NCBI RefSeq assembly: GCF_000938255.1
Contig: NZ_JYMR01000023.1
Span: forward strand, 124,001 to 188,000
Origin: Bradyrhizobium sp. LTSP849
Lineage (GTDB): Bacteria; Pseudomonadota; Alphaproteobacteria; Rhizobiales; Xanthobacteraceae
DNA length: 64,000 nt
Reading direction: 5' to 3'
Below, piece after piece: positions 9,538 through 18,036 of this stretch (within the stretch, counting starts at the first letter, position 1; every line of letters begins with the position of its first letter). The translations under genes and the position numbers were made by a program. The notes below the pieces were generated by a model, which was given only the letters and a program-made list of their open reading frames with translations, had not been told where the DNA came from and did not search any database.

Positions 9538-10473
9538 ATGCTGATGTCTTGCGGCGATGCGCTGATCGATTTTGTACCGACTCGAAACGCCGAGGGGCGC
9601 GAGGCGGTGATGCCGGCGGTCGGCGGCTCCTGTCTTAACGTTGCGATCGGGATGGCGCGGCTGGGGGCGCCAACTGTCTTTGTCGGCGGCATCTCGACCG
9701 ATCTGTTCGGGCGCATGATCGCCGATCATGCCGCAGCCTCGAACGTAGAGCTCAGCTTCGCCACCCGCAGTGATCATCAGACCACGCTCGCCTTCGTGCG
9801 CATCGTCGCGGGCGAGTCGCATTACGCCTTCTATGATGCCGAGACCGCGACGCGGAATTGGACCTACCGGCGCGGCTCTATTCCCTTTGATAAAGTCGAA
9901 GTCCTCCACGTCGGATCGACCACGCTGGTCAACGACCAGGGCGCGGCCGAGACCAAAGCCCTGATTGCAGACGCGCGGGCGTCCTCGACGATCTCCTTCG
10001 ATCCAAACTGCCGGCCTAATCTGGTCAAGGACAAGCCGGCCTATCTCGCGCGCATGGCGGAGTTCGGCGGCCACGCCGATCTCATCAAGATGTCGGATGT
10101 CGACTTCGCCTATCTCTTTGGCGAGGAGCCCTATGCGCAACGTGCGAGCGCGCTGCTGGGGCAGGGCACGAGCCTCGTCGTCATCACCCGCGGCAACAAC
10201 GGTGCCATGGCCTGGCATGCCAAGGCTGGGCATGTCGAAGTCACTGCGCCAAAAGTCGAGGTCGCCGATACCATCGGCGCCGGCGACAGTTTTCAGGCCG
10301 CGCTGCTGTTCGCCCTGCACAAGCAGGGACGCCTTGCCCGGCAGCAATTGAAGGACATCGGCGCTGACGAGCTCCGCCGCGCGCTGTCCTTTGCCGCCAA
10401 TTGTGCCGGCCTGACCTGCACTCGCCCGGGCGCCGATCCGCCCTGGAGCCATGAGATCACCTGGAGCTGGTAG
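9538..10473 (+). CDS. PfkB-family carbohydrate kinase, fructokinase-like
   Basis: A ribokinase-fold sugar kinase of 311 residues from ATG 9538; a GGGG motif lies about nine bases upstream. A TTG at 9529 or an ATG at 9544 are alternatives. The N-terminal GG motif (AVGGSCLNVAIGMARLG) and the C-terminal catalytic motif DTIGAGDSFQAAL (Asp base within GAGD) are intact. Gene order suggests a hexose role: fructose made from sorbitol or mannitol by the dehydrogenase would be converted to fructose 6-phosphate. With the ribulokinase next door the operon would process both hexitols and pentitols. Substrate is inferred from context. Confidence 0.82.
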   Translation: MLMSCGDALIDFVPTRNAEGREAVMPAVGGSCLNVAIGMARLGAPTVFVGGISTDLFGRMIADHAAASNVELSFATRSDHQTTLAFVRIVAGESHYAFYDAETATRNWTYRRGSIPFDKVEVLHVGSTTLVNDQGAAETKALIADARASSTISFDPNCRPNLVKDKPAYLARMAEFGGHADLIKMSDVDFAYLFGEEPYAQRASALLGQGTSLVVITRGNNGAMAWHAKAGHVEVTAPKVEVADTIGAGDSFQAALLFALHKQGRLARQQLKDIGADELRRALSFAANCAGLTCTRPGADPPWSHEITWSW

Positions 10474-10599
10474 CTAGACAGGGTGTCCGGGCTCCTAATT
10501 TCTGAGTTGTTCCGGTGAATTGCGGCCATGCGCCGGCCGAAATGGACAGGATAGCCACACGCTGGCAAGGTCCGCGCGACCTCACGCGAGCCTGCCCTT

Positions 10600-12021
10600 A
10601 TGAGCAACGATCTGTGTTTCCTGTCCGCCGTCGAACTGCGCGCGCGCATCAGCGGCAAGGAGGTCTCCCCTGTCGAGATCACCCGCGCTGTGCTCGCGCG
10701 CGCCGAGGCGCTCCAGGGCGAATTGAACTGCTTCATCACGCTGTGTGGCGACGAGGCGCTTGCCGAGGCGCGCGAAGCCGAGCGCAAAATGACGGCCGGC
10801 GAGCCGCTCGGCTTGCTGCACGGCATTCCCTACACCGTCAAGGACATCGTCAACACCAAGGGCGTGAAGACCACGTTCGGCGCCGTTCCCTACAAGGACA
10901 ATGTGCCGAATGAGGATGCCGTGGCGGTTGCGCGGTTGCGCGCCGAGGGCGCGATCCTGATCGGCAAGACCACGACGCCGGAATTCGGCAGCAAATGTCT
11001 GACCGACTCACCGCTGTTCGGCCGCACCCGCAATGCGTGGAGCGCGGAGCGTTCCTCCGGCGGCTCCAGCGGCGGCGCGGCGGTGGCGGTGGCAAGCGGC
11101 ATCGCGCCGCTGGCGATCGCGACCGATGGTGGGGGCTCGACGCGGATTCCCGCCGCCTGCAACGGCGTGGTCGGGCTGAAGCAGAGCAACGGGGTCATCG
11201 CGCACAGCCAGGCGCTCGATGCTTTCGGCAATCAGACCTATGTCACGCCGATGACGCGCGATGTCGCCGACACCGCCTTGATGATGCAGGCGATGGCCGG
11301 CGAGGATGCCTGCGATCCCTGGTCAATCGGCGTGCCCGTGCCTGATTTTATCGGCACGGCCACCCCGCGCGGCGATCTGCGCGGGCAAAAAATCCTGTAT
11401 TGCCTGTCGCCGCCCGGACGTCCCGTGTCTGCGGATGTCGCCACGGCCTTCAAGGCAAGCCTCGATCGGTTGGCGAGCCTGGGTGCCGAGCTCGAGCAAT
11501 TTTCGGGCGAAGGGTTTGATATCGAGCCGATCTGGCGCGCCATCAACCACACGGTCTGGCGCACGCGTTTTGCCAAGCTGGTTGCCGAGCACGGCGACGT
11601 CCTCAGCGAGGCCTTCGTCAAGCAGGTCGCGCTTGCGACCAATGTCAGCGGCGTCGCCTATCAGGAGGCGATGTTCGCGCGCACCGCGCTGTTCCGGCGC
11701 GTGCAATCCCTGCTTGCGCGCGGTCATCTGCTGGCGATGCCGACCATCACCCGCACCGCATTGCCGATCGACCAGGATCTGTTCGGCACCATCGAGATCG
11801 ACGGCAAGCATTTTGACAGCGTCCGGCCGCACTGGTTCCCCTGGACCATGCCTTTCAACATGACCGGCCACCCGGCAATCAGTCTCCCCTGCGGCTTCGG
11901 CCGCGACGGCCTGCCGATCGGGCTTCAGCTTGTCGGCCGATTCCGTGCCGACGCAGAATTGCTGCGCGTCAGCGCGCTGTTCGAGGCCTCGCACGACCTT
12001 TTGTCCCGCCGGCCCGGCTGA
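10600..12021 (+). CDS. Amidase (amidase-signature family)
   Basis: A 473-residue amidase-signature hydrolase that cleaves a carboxamide to acid plus ammonia. The Ser-cisSer-Lys triad is visible: Lys in YTVKDIVNTKG (about residue 84), the glycine-serine signature RSSGGSSGGAAVAVASG, and the nucleophilic Ser in DGGGSTRIPA. No signal peptide is present, so it acts in the cytoplasm. The start ATG 10600 begins MSNDLCFLSAVELRARI, a typical amidase N-terminus. It lies 82 bases before a dipeptide-type ABC transporter on the same strand, so the transported compound is probably an amide or short peptide derivative that it hydrolyses. Specificity in this family cannot be read from sequence. Confidence 0.86.
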   Translation: MSNDLCFLSAVELRARISGKEVSPVEITRAVLARAEALQGELNCFITLCGDEALAEAREAERKMTAGEPLGLLHGIPYTVKDIVNTKGVKTTFGAVPYKDNVPNEDAVAVARLRAEGAILIGKTTTPEFGSKCLTDSPLFGRTRNAWSAERSSGGSSGGAAVAVASGIAPLAIATDGGGSTRIPAACNGVVGLKQSNGVIAHSQALDAFGNQTYVTPMTRDVADTALMMQAMAGEDACDPWSIGVPVPDFIGTATPRGDLRGQKILYCLSPPGRPVSADVATAFKASLDRLASLGAELEQFSGEGFDIEPIWRAINHTVWRTRFAKLVAEHGDVLSEAFVKQVALATNVSGVAYQEAMFARTALFRRVQSLLARGHLLAMPTITRTALPIDQDLFGTIEIDGKHFDSVRPHWFPWTMPFNMTGHPAISLPCGFGRDGLPIGLQLVGRFRADAELLRVSALFEASHDLLSRRPG

Positions 12022-12103
12022 TGAGGCACTTGCCGCAAAGGGCTTGCCTTGGGCGTCCGGACATGTTGATCGTGCCGCGGATGAGCCCTGAAACCGAGCG
12101 CGC

Positions 12104-13054
12104 ATGAGCGTATTCTTTCTCCGACGTCTCCTGACCTTGCTCGCGACGCTGGTCGGCGCATCCGTGATCATTTTCCTGGTGCTGGATGCCTTGCCCGGCA
12201 ACGCTGCGCAGATGCTGATGGGCGCCGATGCGTCGGCGGATGCGGTGCGCGCGCTCACGGTCAAGCTCGGGCTCGATCAGCCGCTCGCGGTTCGTTACCT
12301 GCACTGGATCAAGGGACTTCTGATCGGCGATCTCGGCAACTCTTATGTTTACGGCACGCCAGTCGCGAGCCTGATCGCGGAGCGGCTGGTACTGACCATT
12401 CCGCTCGCGATCATGTCCATGCTGATCACGGTGACGCTGGCGCTCTCGGCCGGCATCTACACCGCCGCCAACCACAACAAGCTCGGCGACGTCGGCGTGA
12501 TGTCGCTGACCCAGATCGGCATCGCTCTGCCGAACTTCTGGTTTGCGATTCTACTGGTGCTGCTGTTCTCGGTGCGGCTGCAATGGTTGTCCGCCGGCGG
12601 TTTTCCCGGCTGGGAGGACGGCATCTGGTTGGGTGTCAAATCGCTGCTGCTGCCGGCGGTCTCGCTGGCGGTGGTGCAGGCCGCAATCCTCGCGCGCGTC
12701 ACGCGCTCGGCGGTGCTGGAAGTGCTGCGCGAAGACTTCGTTCGCACCGCGCGCGCAAAAGGTCTCGGCAAGCGCGAGGTGCTGTGGAGCCACGTGCTGC
12801 GCAACGCCATGATCCCGGTGATGACGGTGATGGGGCTGCAATTCGCTAATCTGCTGGCCGGCACGATCGTGATCGAGAACGTGTTCTATCTGCCGGGCCT
12901 TGGCCGGCTGATCTTCCAGTCGATCGCCAACCGCGACCTGATCGTGGTGCGCAACTGCGTGATGCTGCTCGCGGCGATGGTCGTCGTCGTCAATTTCGTG
13001 GTCGACATCCTCTATGCCTTTATCGATCCCCGCATCAAGGTGCACGATTTGTGA
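12104..13054 (+). CDS. Dipeptide/oligopeptide-type ABC transporter permease (DppB-like)
   Basis: A 316-residue inner-membrane permease of the DppB/OppB type: the short N-terminal helix (FFLRRLLTLLATLVGASVIIF), five further hydrophobic segments, and the conserved cytoplasmic loop (REDFVRTARAKGLGKREVLW, about residues 205-224). With the next gene product it forms the channel for peptides or related solutes such as nickel or opines. Its stop overlaps the GTG start of dppC-like by four bases. Confidence 0.88.
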   Translation: MSVFFLRRLLTLLATLVGASVIIFLVLDALPGNAAQMLMGADASADAVRALTVKLGLDQPLAVRYLHWIKGLLIGDLGNSYVYGTPVASLIAERLVLTIPLAIMSMLITVTLALSAGIYTAANHNKLGDVGVMSLTQIGIALPNFWFAILLVLLFSVRLQWLSAGGFPGWEDGIWLGVKSLLLPAVSLAVVQAAILARVTRSAVLEVLREDFVRTARAKGLGKREVLWSHVLRNAMIPVMTVMGLQFANLLAGTIVIENVFYLPGLGRLIFQSIANRDLIVVRNCVMLLAAMVVVVNFVVDILYAFIDPRIKVHDL

Positions 13055-13944
13055 GCGCGCCGCTGACTAGCCTCGCTGACGCACCGATTGCTGTGCGTCC
13101 TTTGCCGGCCCGGACGTTTTGGGGCCGCGCGCTGCGCCATCGCAGTTTTGTGCTGGGCGGCGCGCTCAGCCTGCTGGTGCTCGTCTCGGCGCTGCTGTCG
13201 CTGGTGTGGACGCCGTGGTCACCCTACGAGATCGACATCGCCTCGAAACTCCGGCCACCATCCGCGGCGCACTGGCTCGGCACCGATTCCTTCGGGCGCG
13301 ATATCGTCTCGCTGCTGCTTGCGGGCGCCCGCTCCACCATTCTGGTCGGCATCATCGCTGTCGGCATCGGTCTCACCTTCGGCGTCTGCCTCGGCCTCAT
13401 CGCCTCGGCCCGGCGCGGCTGGACCGAAGAGATCATCATGCGCTTCTCCGACTTCACCTTCGCCTTTCCGGCCGTGCTCTCAGCCATCATGCTCGCCGCG
13501 GTGGTGGGGCCGGGCATGGTCACCTCAATCATCGCGATCGGCATCTTCCAGATCCCGACGCTGACCCGGTTGACGCGCGGCTCGGCCAACGCGATCTGGG
13601 CGCGCGAATATGTGTTGGCGGCGCGCGCCGCGGGGAAGGGCAAATTCCGCATCACCATCGAGCACGTGCTGCCCAACATCCTGTCGATCCTGATCGTGCA
13701 GGCGACCATCCAGTTCGCGCTCGCAATTCTTGCCGAAGCCGCCTTGTCTTATCTCGGCCTCGGCACGCAGCCGCCGCAGCCGTCCTGGGGTCGCATGCTG
13801 AACGACGCACAGACATTGCTGTTCCAGTCGCCGATGCTTGCGGTCTATCCGGGTGCCGCGATCGCCATCGCCGTGCTCGGTCTCAATCTCCTCGGCGACG
13901 GATTGCGCGACCTGCTCGATCCCCGACTGGCGCGGGAGCGGTGA
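13051..13944 (+). CDS. Dipeptide/oligopeptide-type ABC transporter permease (DppC-like)
   Basis: The partner permease, 297 residues, starting at GTG 13051 within the overlap GTGA. The OppC N-terminal helix is near residues 30-50, followed by HWLGTDSFGRDIVSLLLAGA, the diagnostic DppC stretch, and the EAA-like loop (REYVLAARAAGKGKFRITIE). The C-terminus carries the family motif NLLGDGLRDLLDPRL. The ATPase gene begins two bases after the stop. Function is inner-membrane translocation of the solute delivered by the binding protein encoded at 16016. Confidence 0.88.
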   Translation: MSAPLTSLADAPIAVRPLPARTFWGRALRHRSFVLGGALSLLVLVSALLSLVWTPWSPYEIDIASKLRPPSAAHWLGTDSFGRDIVSLLLAGARSTILVGIIAVGIGLTFGVCLGLIASARRGWTEEIIMRFSDFTFAFPAVLSAIMLAAVVGPGMVTSIIAIGIFQIPTLTRLTRGSANAIWAREYVLAARAAGKGKFRITIEHVLPNILSILIVQATIQFALAILAEAALSYLGLGTQPPQPSWGRMLNDAQTLLFQSPMLAVYPGAAIAIAVLGLNLLGDGLRDLLDPRLARER

Positions 13945-13946
13945 CG

Positions 13947-14960
13947 ATGGCTGATCCCGCAACCCTACCGCTGATCGAGGTCGCCAATCTCGGCGTCCGC
14001 CTCAACACCAGCCGCGGGCCGGCACAGGCAGTGCGCGGCGTCAGTTTTGCGTTGAAGCGCGGCGAGACGCTCGGGCTCGTCGGCGAATCCGGCTGCGGCA
14101 AGTCGGTGACGGCGTTGTCGCTGATGGGGCTGTTGCCCGATAGCGCGGTCATCACCGGCAGCATCAAGCTCGAGGGACGCGAACTCGTCGGGCTACCGGA
14201 TGCGGACTATTGCGGCTTGCGCGGCAACCGCATCAGCATGATCTTTCAGGAGCCGATGACGGCGCTGAACCCGATGCACACGATCGGCCATCAGGTTGCC
14301 GAGCCGCTGCGGCGTCACAAGAAATTTTCGGCGGCGCAGGCGCGGCGAGAGGTAATCGCCTTGCTCGACCGCGTCGGCCTGCCCGATCCGGCCAAGCGCA
14401 TCGATGCCTATCCGCACCAATTTTCCGGCGGCCAGCGCCAGCGCGTCACCATTGCGATGGCGCTTGCCTGCGAGCCCGACCTGTTGATTGCGGACGAGCC
14501 GACCACCGCGCTCGACGTCACCATCCAGGGCCAGATCCTCGATCTCATCGCCGATCTCGTCGAGGAGCGCGGCATGTCGATGATCCTGATCTCGCACGAT
14601 CTCGGCGTCATCGCCGAGAACGTGCAGCGCATGATGGTGATGTATGGCGGCACCGTCGTCGAGAGCGGGCCGACCAACGAAGTGTTTCGTCGCATGGGAC
14701 ATCCCTACACGCAGGGCCTGTTCCGCGCGCGGCCGAAGCTTGGCGCGCGCAAGGGGACGCGGCTGACGACGATCGCGGGCACCGTGCCGGAGCTCGCGGA
14801 TCTTCCGGCCGGCTGCACCTTCTCCGAACGATGTCCGCTTGTGATCGATCAGTGCCGCGCGGCGCTGCCGCCGATGGTCGAAGTCGGCCCCGGCCATGGC
14901 GTGCGCTGTGTCCGCACCGATGTCTCCATGGCCGCGAATGTCGGAGCGCTGTCCGCATGA
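13947..14960 (+). CDS. Dipeptide-type ABC transporter ATPase (DppD-like)
   Basis: A 337-residue ATPase from ATG 13947; the open frame reaches further upstream but overlaps the permease gene, and homology starts with LIEVANLGVRL. Walker A is GESGCGKS, signature FSGGQRQRV, Walker B LLIADEPTTALDV, switch ISHD. The C-terminal oligopeptide-transport domain contains the cysteine-bearing CTFSERCPLVIDQC and a later Cys before RTDVS, characteristic of DppD/OppD. It pairs with the downstream ATPase, whose ATG overlaps its stop (ATGA). Confidence 0.88.
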   Translation: MADPATLPLIEVANLGVRLNTSRGPAQAVRGVSFALKRGETLGLVGESGCGKSVTALSLMGLLPDSAVITGSIKLEGRELVGLPDADYCGLRGNRISMIFQEPMTALNPMHTIGHQVAEPLRRHKKFSAAQARREVIALLDRVGLPDPAKRIDAYPHQFSGGQRQRVTIAMALACEPDLLIADEPTTALDVTIQGQILDLIADLVEERGMSMILISHDLGVIAENVQRMMVMYGGTVVESGPTNEVFRRMGHPYTQGLFRARPKLGARKGTRLTTIAGTVPELADLPAGCTFSERCPLVIDQCRAALPPMVEVGPGHGVRCVRTDVSMAANVGALSA

Positions 14961-15961
14961 CCGCCGCGCCTCTTCTCGACGTGAAAGACCTCGAGCAGCG
15001 CTACACGCTGCCCCGCGAAAGCCTGTTCCGCCCGCCCGGCCAGGTGCGCGCGCTCAATGGCGTCAGCGTGCAGGTCAATGCTGGCAAGAGCCTCGGCATC
15101 GTCGGCGAGTCCGGCTCGGGCAAATCGACCTTCGCGCGGGTGGTGATGGCGCTGGAGCGGCCGACATCGGGACAGGTGGCGATGCTCGGCCGCGACCTCA
15201 ATCAGATCTCCGCCAATGAGCTGCGCCGTGCGCGCCGCGATTTCCAGATGGTGTTCCAGGACCCTTACGGCTCGCTCGATCCGCGCCAAACTATCGCGCG
15301 CATCGTGGCTGAGCCGCTGACCGTGCTGGAAGGCGCCGATCGCAGCACGTTCCGCGAGCGCGTCGCCGCGGTGCTGCGGCAGGTCGGTTTGCGCGATGCC
15401 GACATGGACAAATATCCGCACGAATTTTCCGGCGGCCAGCGTCAGCGCATCGCGATTGCCCGCGCGCTGATTACGCAGCCGAAGCTGATTGTGGCCGACG
15501 AGCCGGTCTCCGCGCTCGACGTCTCCGTGCAGGCGCAGGTGTTGAATCTGATGCAGGACCTCCAGGAACAGTTCGGCCTGAGCTACGTCCTGATCAGTCA
15601 CGACCTCGCCGTCGTCGACTATCTCTGCGACGAGGTCGCGGTGATGTATCTCGGCCGGATCGTCGAGCAGGGCCGCCCCGAGGATTTGTTCGAGCGCTGC
15701 GCCCATCCCTATACAAGGGCGCTGCTGGACGCTGTGCCGCGGGCGCGTGCCGGTGGCGGCCGGCGCCGGCGCGGGGCCCAGGCGATCGCCTCGCAATCGG
15801 CGACTGCCGCCGGTTGTCCCTATGTCGCGCGCTGTGCGCTCGCCGACCAGCATTGCCGCGAGGCCCTGCCTGAGTTACGCAAGGTTGGCGAGGCCCATCT
15901 CGCCGCCTGCCACAAGGCGGAGGCCGTGATGGCGTTGCCGCAGCCTGCCGCGGAGGGTTAG
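14957..15961 (+). CDS. Dipeptide-type ABC transporter ATPase (DppF-like)
   Basis: The second ATPase, 334 residues, starting in the ATGA overlap with the first. Walker A GESGSGKST, Q-loop FQDPYGSLDPR (the hallmark of OppF/DppF), signature FSGGQRQRI, Walker B LIVADEPVSALDVS, and the C-terminal cysteine-containing domain (CPYVARCALADQHC) are all complete. Together with DppD-like it powers uptake of the peptide- or amide-like substrate. The binding-protein gene starts 54 bases downstream. Confidence 0.88.
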   Translation: MTAAPLLDVKDLEQRYTLPRESLFRPPGQVRALNGVSVQVNAGKSLGIVGESGSGKSTFARVVMALERPTSGQVAMLGRDLNQISANELRRARRDFQMVFQDPYGSLDPRQTIARIVAEPLTVLEGADRSTFRERVAAVLRQVGLRDADMDKYPHEFSGGQRQRIAIARALITQPKLIVADEPVSALDVSVQAQVLNLMQDLQEQFGLSYVLISHDLAVVDYLCDEVAVMYLGRIVEQGRPEDLFERCAHPYTRALLDAVPRARAGGGRRRRGAQAIASQSATAAGCPYVARCALADQHCREALPELRKVGEAHLAACHKAEAVMALPQPAAEG

Positions 15962-16015
15962 TCTCGGGCGCAGGTTTGGCGTAGACTGGGAATTGAGAAG
16001 GCAGGGGAGATACGT

Positions 16016-17512
16016 ATGTTCAGGAAACTATCGATCGTCGCTTTTGCCGCAGCCCTTGCCGCGGCGCCGCTGCCGGTGCTGGCACAAAGCAAGAAAGACA
16101 GCGTCGTCATGGCGATGGCGCTGGAGCCGCCGGGACTCGATCCCACCAACGCTGCGGCGGCCGCGATCGCCGAGGTCACGCTCTACAACATCTATGAGAC
16201 CCTGACCAAGATCAACGAGGACGGCTCGGTCTCGCCGCTGCTGGCCGAAAGCTGGACCGCGTCGCCCGACCTGAAGAGCTATACGTTCAAGCTGCGCAAG
16301 GGCGTCAAATTCCACAATGGCGAGGCCTTCGATTCCGCCGCGGTGAAGTTCTCGTTCGAGCGCAATGCGGTGCCGACCAGCACCAACAAGGACAAGAGCC
16401 TGTTTCAGAACTTCGAGTCCGTTGCTACGCCCGATGCCGACACGGTGGTGCTCACTCTGAAGAATTCCGAGCCGAACCTGCCGTTCCTTTTGGGACAGGC
16501 GAGCGGCTCGATCGTCGAGCCGAAGAGCGCGCCGACCAATGTCACGCAGCCGGTCGGCACCGGGCCTTACCAGCTCGGTGCCTGGGCCAAGGGCTCGTCG
16601 ATGACCCTGACCAAATGGGCCGACTACCGCAACGCCGCTGCGATCAAGCTTGCGAAGGTGACGATCCGCTTCATCTCCGATCCGTCGGCGCAGACCGCGG
16701 CGCTGCTCTCGGGTGACGTCGATGCATTCCCGCGCGTCGCGGCGCAGCGCACCATCGCGCAGTTCAAGGCCGATCCGCGCTTCAACGTCCAGGTCGGCGG
16801 CTCCCGTGCCAAGACCATCGTCGCCATCAACGAGCGCAAGAAGCCGCTCGATGACGTCCGCGTGCGCCGCGCCATCCTGGCCGCGATCGACCGCGAGGCG
16901 ATGATCGACGGTGCGGTCGACGGCTTCGGCAGGCCGATCGGCAGCTTCTACGTGCCGGGCGCGCTCGGCTTCGTCGACACCACCGGCATCAATCCCTACG
17001 ACCCCGAGAAAGCCAAGAAGCTGCTTGCCGAAGCTGGCGTCACGACCCCGTTCGAGCTGTCGCTAAAACTGCCGCCGCCGTCCTATGCGCGGCAGGGCGG
17101 CGAGATCCTCGCGGCCCAGCTCGCCAAGGTCGGCATCATCGCCAAGATCGAGAACGTCGAATGGGCGCAATGGCTGTCGCAGGTGTTCGCCGGCAATGGG
17201 CCGCACAATTTCGATCTCACCATCGTCAGCCATGTCGAGCCGTTCGACCTCGTCAAGATTACCGAGCCGGACTACTACCTCGGCTACAACAACGACGCCT
17301 TCAACGCGCTGTACAAGCAGATCGTGTCGACGCCGGATGAAGCGGCCCGCGCAAAGCTGCTCGGCGACGCCCAGCGCATGCTGGCTACCGACGCCGTCTC
17401 CGGCTATTTGTACCAGCCGCAACTGATCACCATCACCAACAAGAAGCTGAAGGGCGTCTGGAAGGAAGTGCCACAGTTCGAGAACGATTTTTCGACCTGG
17501 GCCTGGGAGTAG
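16016..17512 (+). CDS. Dipeptide-type ABC transporter substrate-binding protein (SBP_bac_5)
   Basis: A 498-residue periplasmic binding protein of the DppA/OppA family. It has a signal peptide (FRKLSIVAFAAALAAAPLPVLAQ, cleavage after LAQ or nearby), then the family start (VVMAMALEPPGLDPTNAAA), the LAESWTASPDLKSYTFKLRKGV segment and YDPEKAKKLLAEAG in the C-terminal lobe. It captures the solute for the upstream permeases and ATPases; it is last in the operon, as is common. A degraded copy of its last 42 codons lies 180 bases downstream (17692-17816). Ligand unknown; the amidase gene suggests an amide or peptide derivative. Confidence 0.87.
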   Translation: MFRKLSIVAFAAALAAAPLPVLAQSKKDSVVMAMALEPPGLDPTNAAAAAIAEVTLYNIYETLTKINEDGSVSPLLAESWTASPDLKSYTFKLRKGVKFHNGEAFDSAAVKFSFERNAVPTSTNKDKSLFQNFESVATPDADTVVLTLKNSEPNLPFLLGQASGSIVEPKSAPTNVTQPVGTGPYQLGAWAKGSSMTLTKWADYRNAAAIKLAKVTIRFISDPSAQTAALLSGDVDAFPRVAAQRTIAQFKADPRFNVQVGGSRAKTIVAINERKKPLDDVRVRRAILAAIDREAMIDGAVDGFGRPIGSFYVPGALGFVDTTGINPYDPEKAKKLLAEAGVTTPFELSLKLPPPSYARQGGEILAAQLAKVGIIAKIENVEWAQWLSQVFAGNGPHNFDLTIVSHVEPFDLVKITEPDYYLGYNNDAFNALYKQIVSTPDEAARAKLLGDAQRMLATDAVSGYLYQPQLITITNKKLKGVWKEVPQFENDFSTWAWE

Positions 17513-17532
17513 GGCCACAAGGGCACGGCCCT

Positions 17533-17560
17533 GTTCACCTCTCCCACGGGAGAGGTGAAC
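17533..17560. terminator. Perfect 13-bp hairpin after the peptide transporter operon
   Basis: GTTCACCTCTCCC (17533-17545) pairs exactly with GGGAGAGGTGAAC (17548-17560) around AC. It lies 20 bases past the binding-protein stop and could end the operon transcript, but no T-run follows, so it may instead be a dispersed hairpin repeat. Confidence 0.45.
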
Positions 17561-17691
17561 AACAAAATCTGAAAAACAACCCCATGCACAGTAGCCGGTG
17601 ACTGCCGGTTCAATGGCTTACGCATTCCCCGGAGCCGTTGCCCCGTCGGGCAAAACAGTGGCATGATGTGATCATGGCGGGGGCGCCGGTA

Positions 17692-17816
17692 ACCGGTGCC
17701 GTCTCCGGCTTGCTGTGTCAGCTGCAGCTGATCACCATCGCCGGCAAGAAGCTCAAAGGTGACCGGAAGAAAGTCCCGCAGCCCGAGAACAATTCTCGAC
17801 GGCGGCCTGGGAATAG
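17692..17816 (+). pseudogene. Degraded duplicate of the 3' end of the upstream binding-protein gene
   Basis: This 125-base segment aligns over its whole length with the last 126 bases of the gene ending at 17512 (17387-17512), including the stop codon. In frame it reads TGAVSGLLCQLQLITIAGKK against TDAVSGYLYQPQLITITNKK. A single-base deletion near 17793 shifts the frame before the conserved end. Unmatched sequence separates the two copies, so either a larger tandem duplication has mostly eroded or only the 3' end was copied. It encodes nothing functional. Confidence 0.8.
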
Positions 17817-17862
17817 GCGCGGTGCTCCCACATCTCAGTGAAATTGCACAGTTCATCGGTTG

Positions 17863-17892
17863 TTGCCGATTCTTCCTGCACTTTATAAGTGC
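17863..17892 (+). promoter_or_regulatory. Candidate promoter with palindrome before the peroxidase-like gene
   Basis: TTGCCG (17863-17868) and TATAAG (17884-17889) are separated by 15 bases, shorter than ideal. The -10 lies inside a perfect palindrome GCACTT-TAT-AAGTGC (17878-17892), and an ATCGG/CCGAT inverted repeat (17855-17870) overlaps the -35. Such overlap is what a repressor site would look like, but no regulator is identified. Confidence 0.3.
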
Positions 17893-18036
17893 GGAATTGC
17901 CGAAAGCCGATAGTCAAACGGCGCGGCCGGTACGATTTTATTTAACGATTTGTAGCTAAATTCATCGTGATTTCTGATTGCGCGTTGCTTCGACTTTTTT
18001 CGGTGTCGCAAATGGCACCTTTTGGGGGACATTTGC

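Larger units (their letters stand above)
17513..18036. other. Intergenic region with hairpins, a decayed gene fragment and a promoter candidate
   Basis: This 524-base stretch has no credible intact gene. From left to right it holds a small stem (GGGCC/GGCCC, 17512-17531), a 13-bp perfect hairpin (17533-17560), a TTGCCC-CGTC-GGGCAA hairpin (17638-17653) resembling a dispersed Bradyrhizobium repeat, the degraded copy of the upstream binding-protein end (17692-17816), and then an AT-richer region leading to the peroxidase-like gene. Confidence 0.7.

Noticed and set aside
12022..12103. Possible small gene between amidase and DppB-like genes
   Set aside because: Only 82 bases with no start plus ribosome site combination and no open frame worth calling.
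17638..17841. Short plus-strand open frame in the gap after the peptide transporter
   Set aside because: It reads through the frameshifted duplicate fragment and has no start signal or independent similarity; treated as pseudogene remnant.
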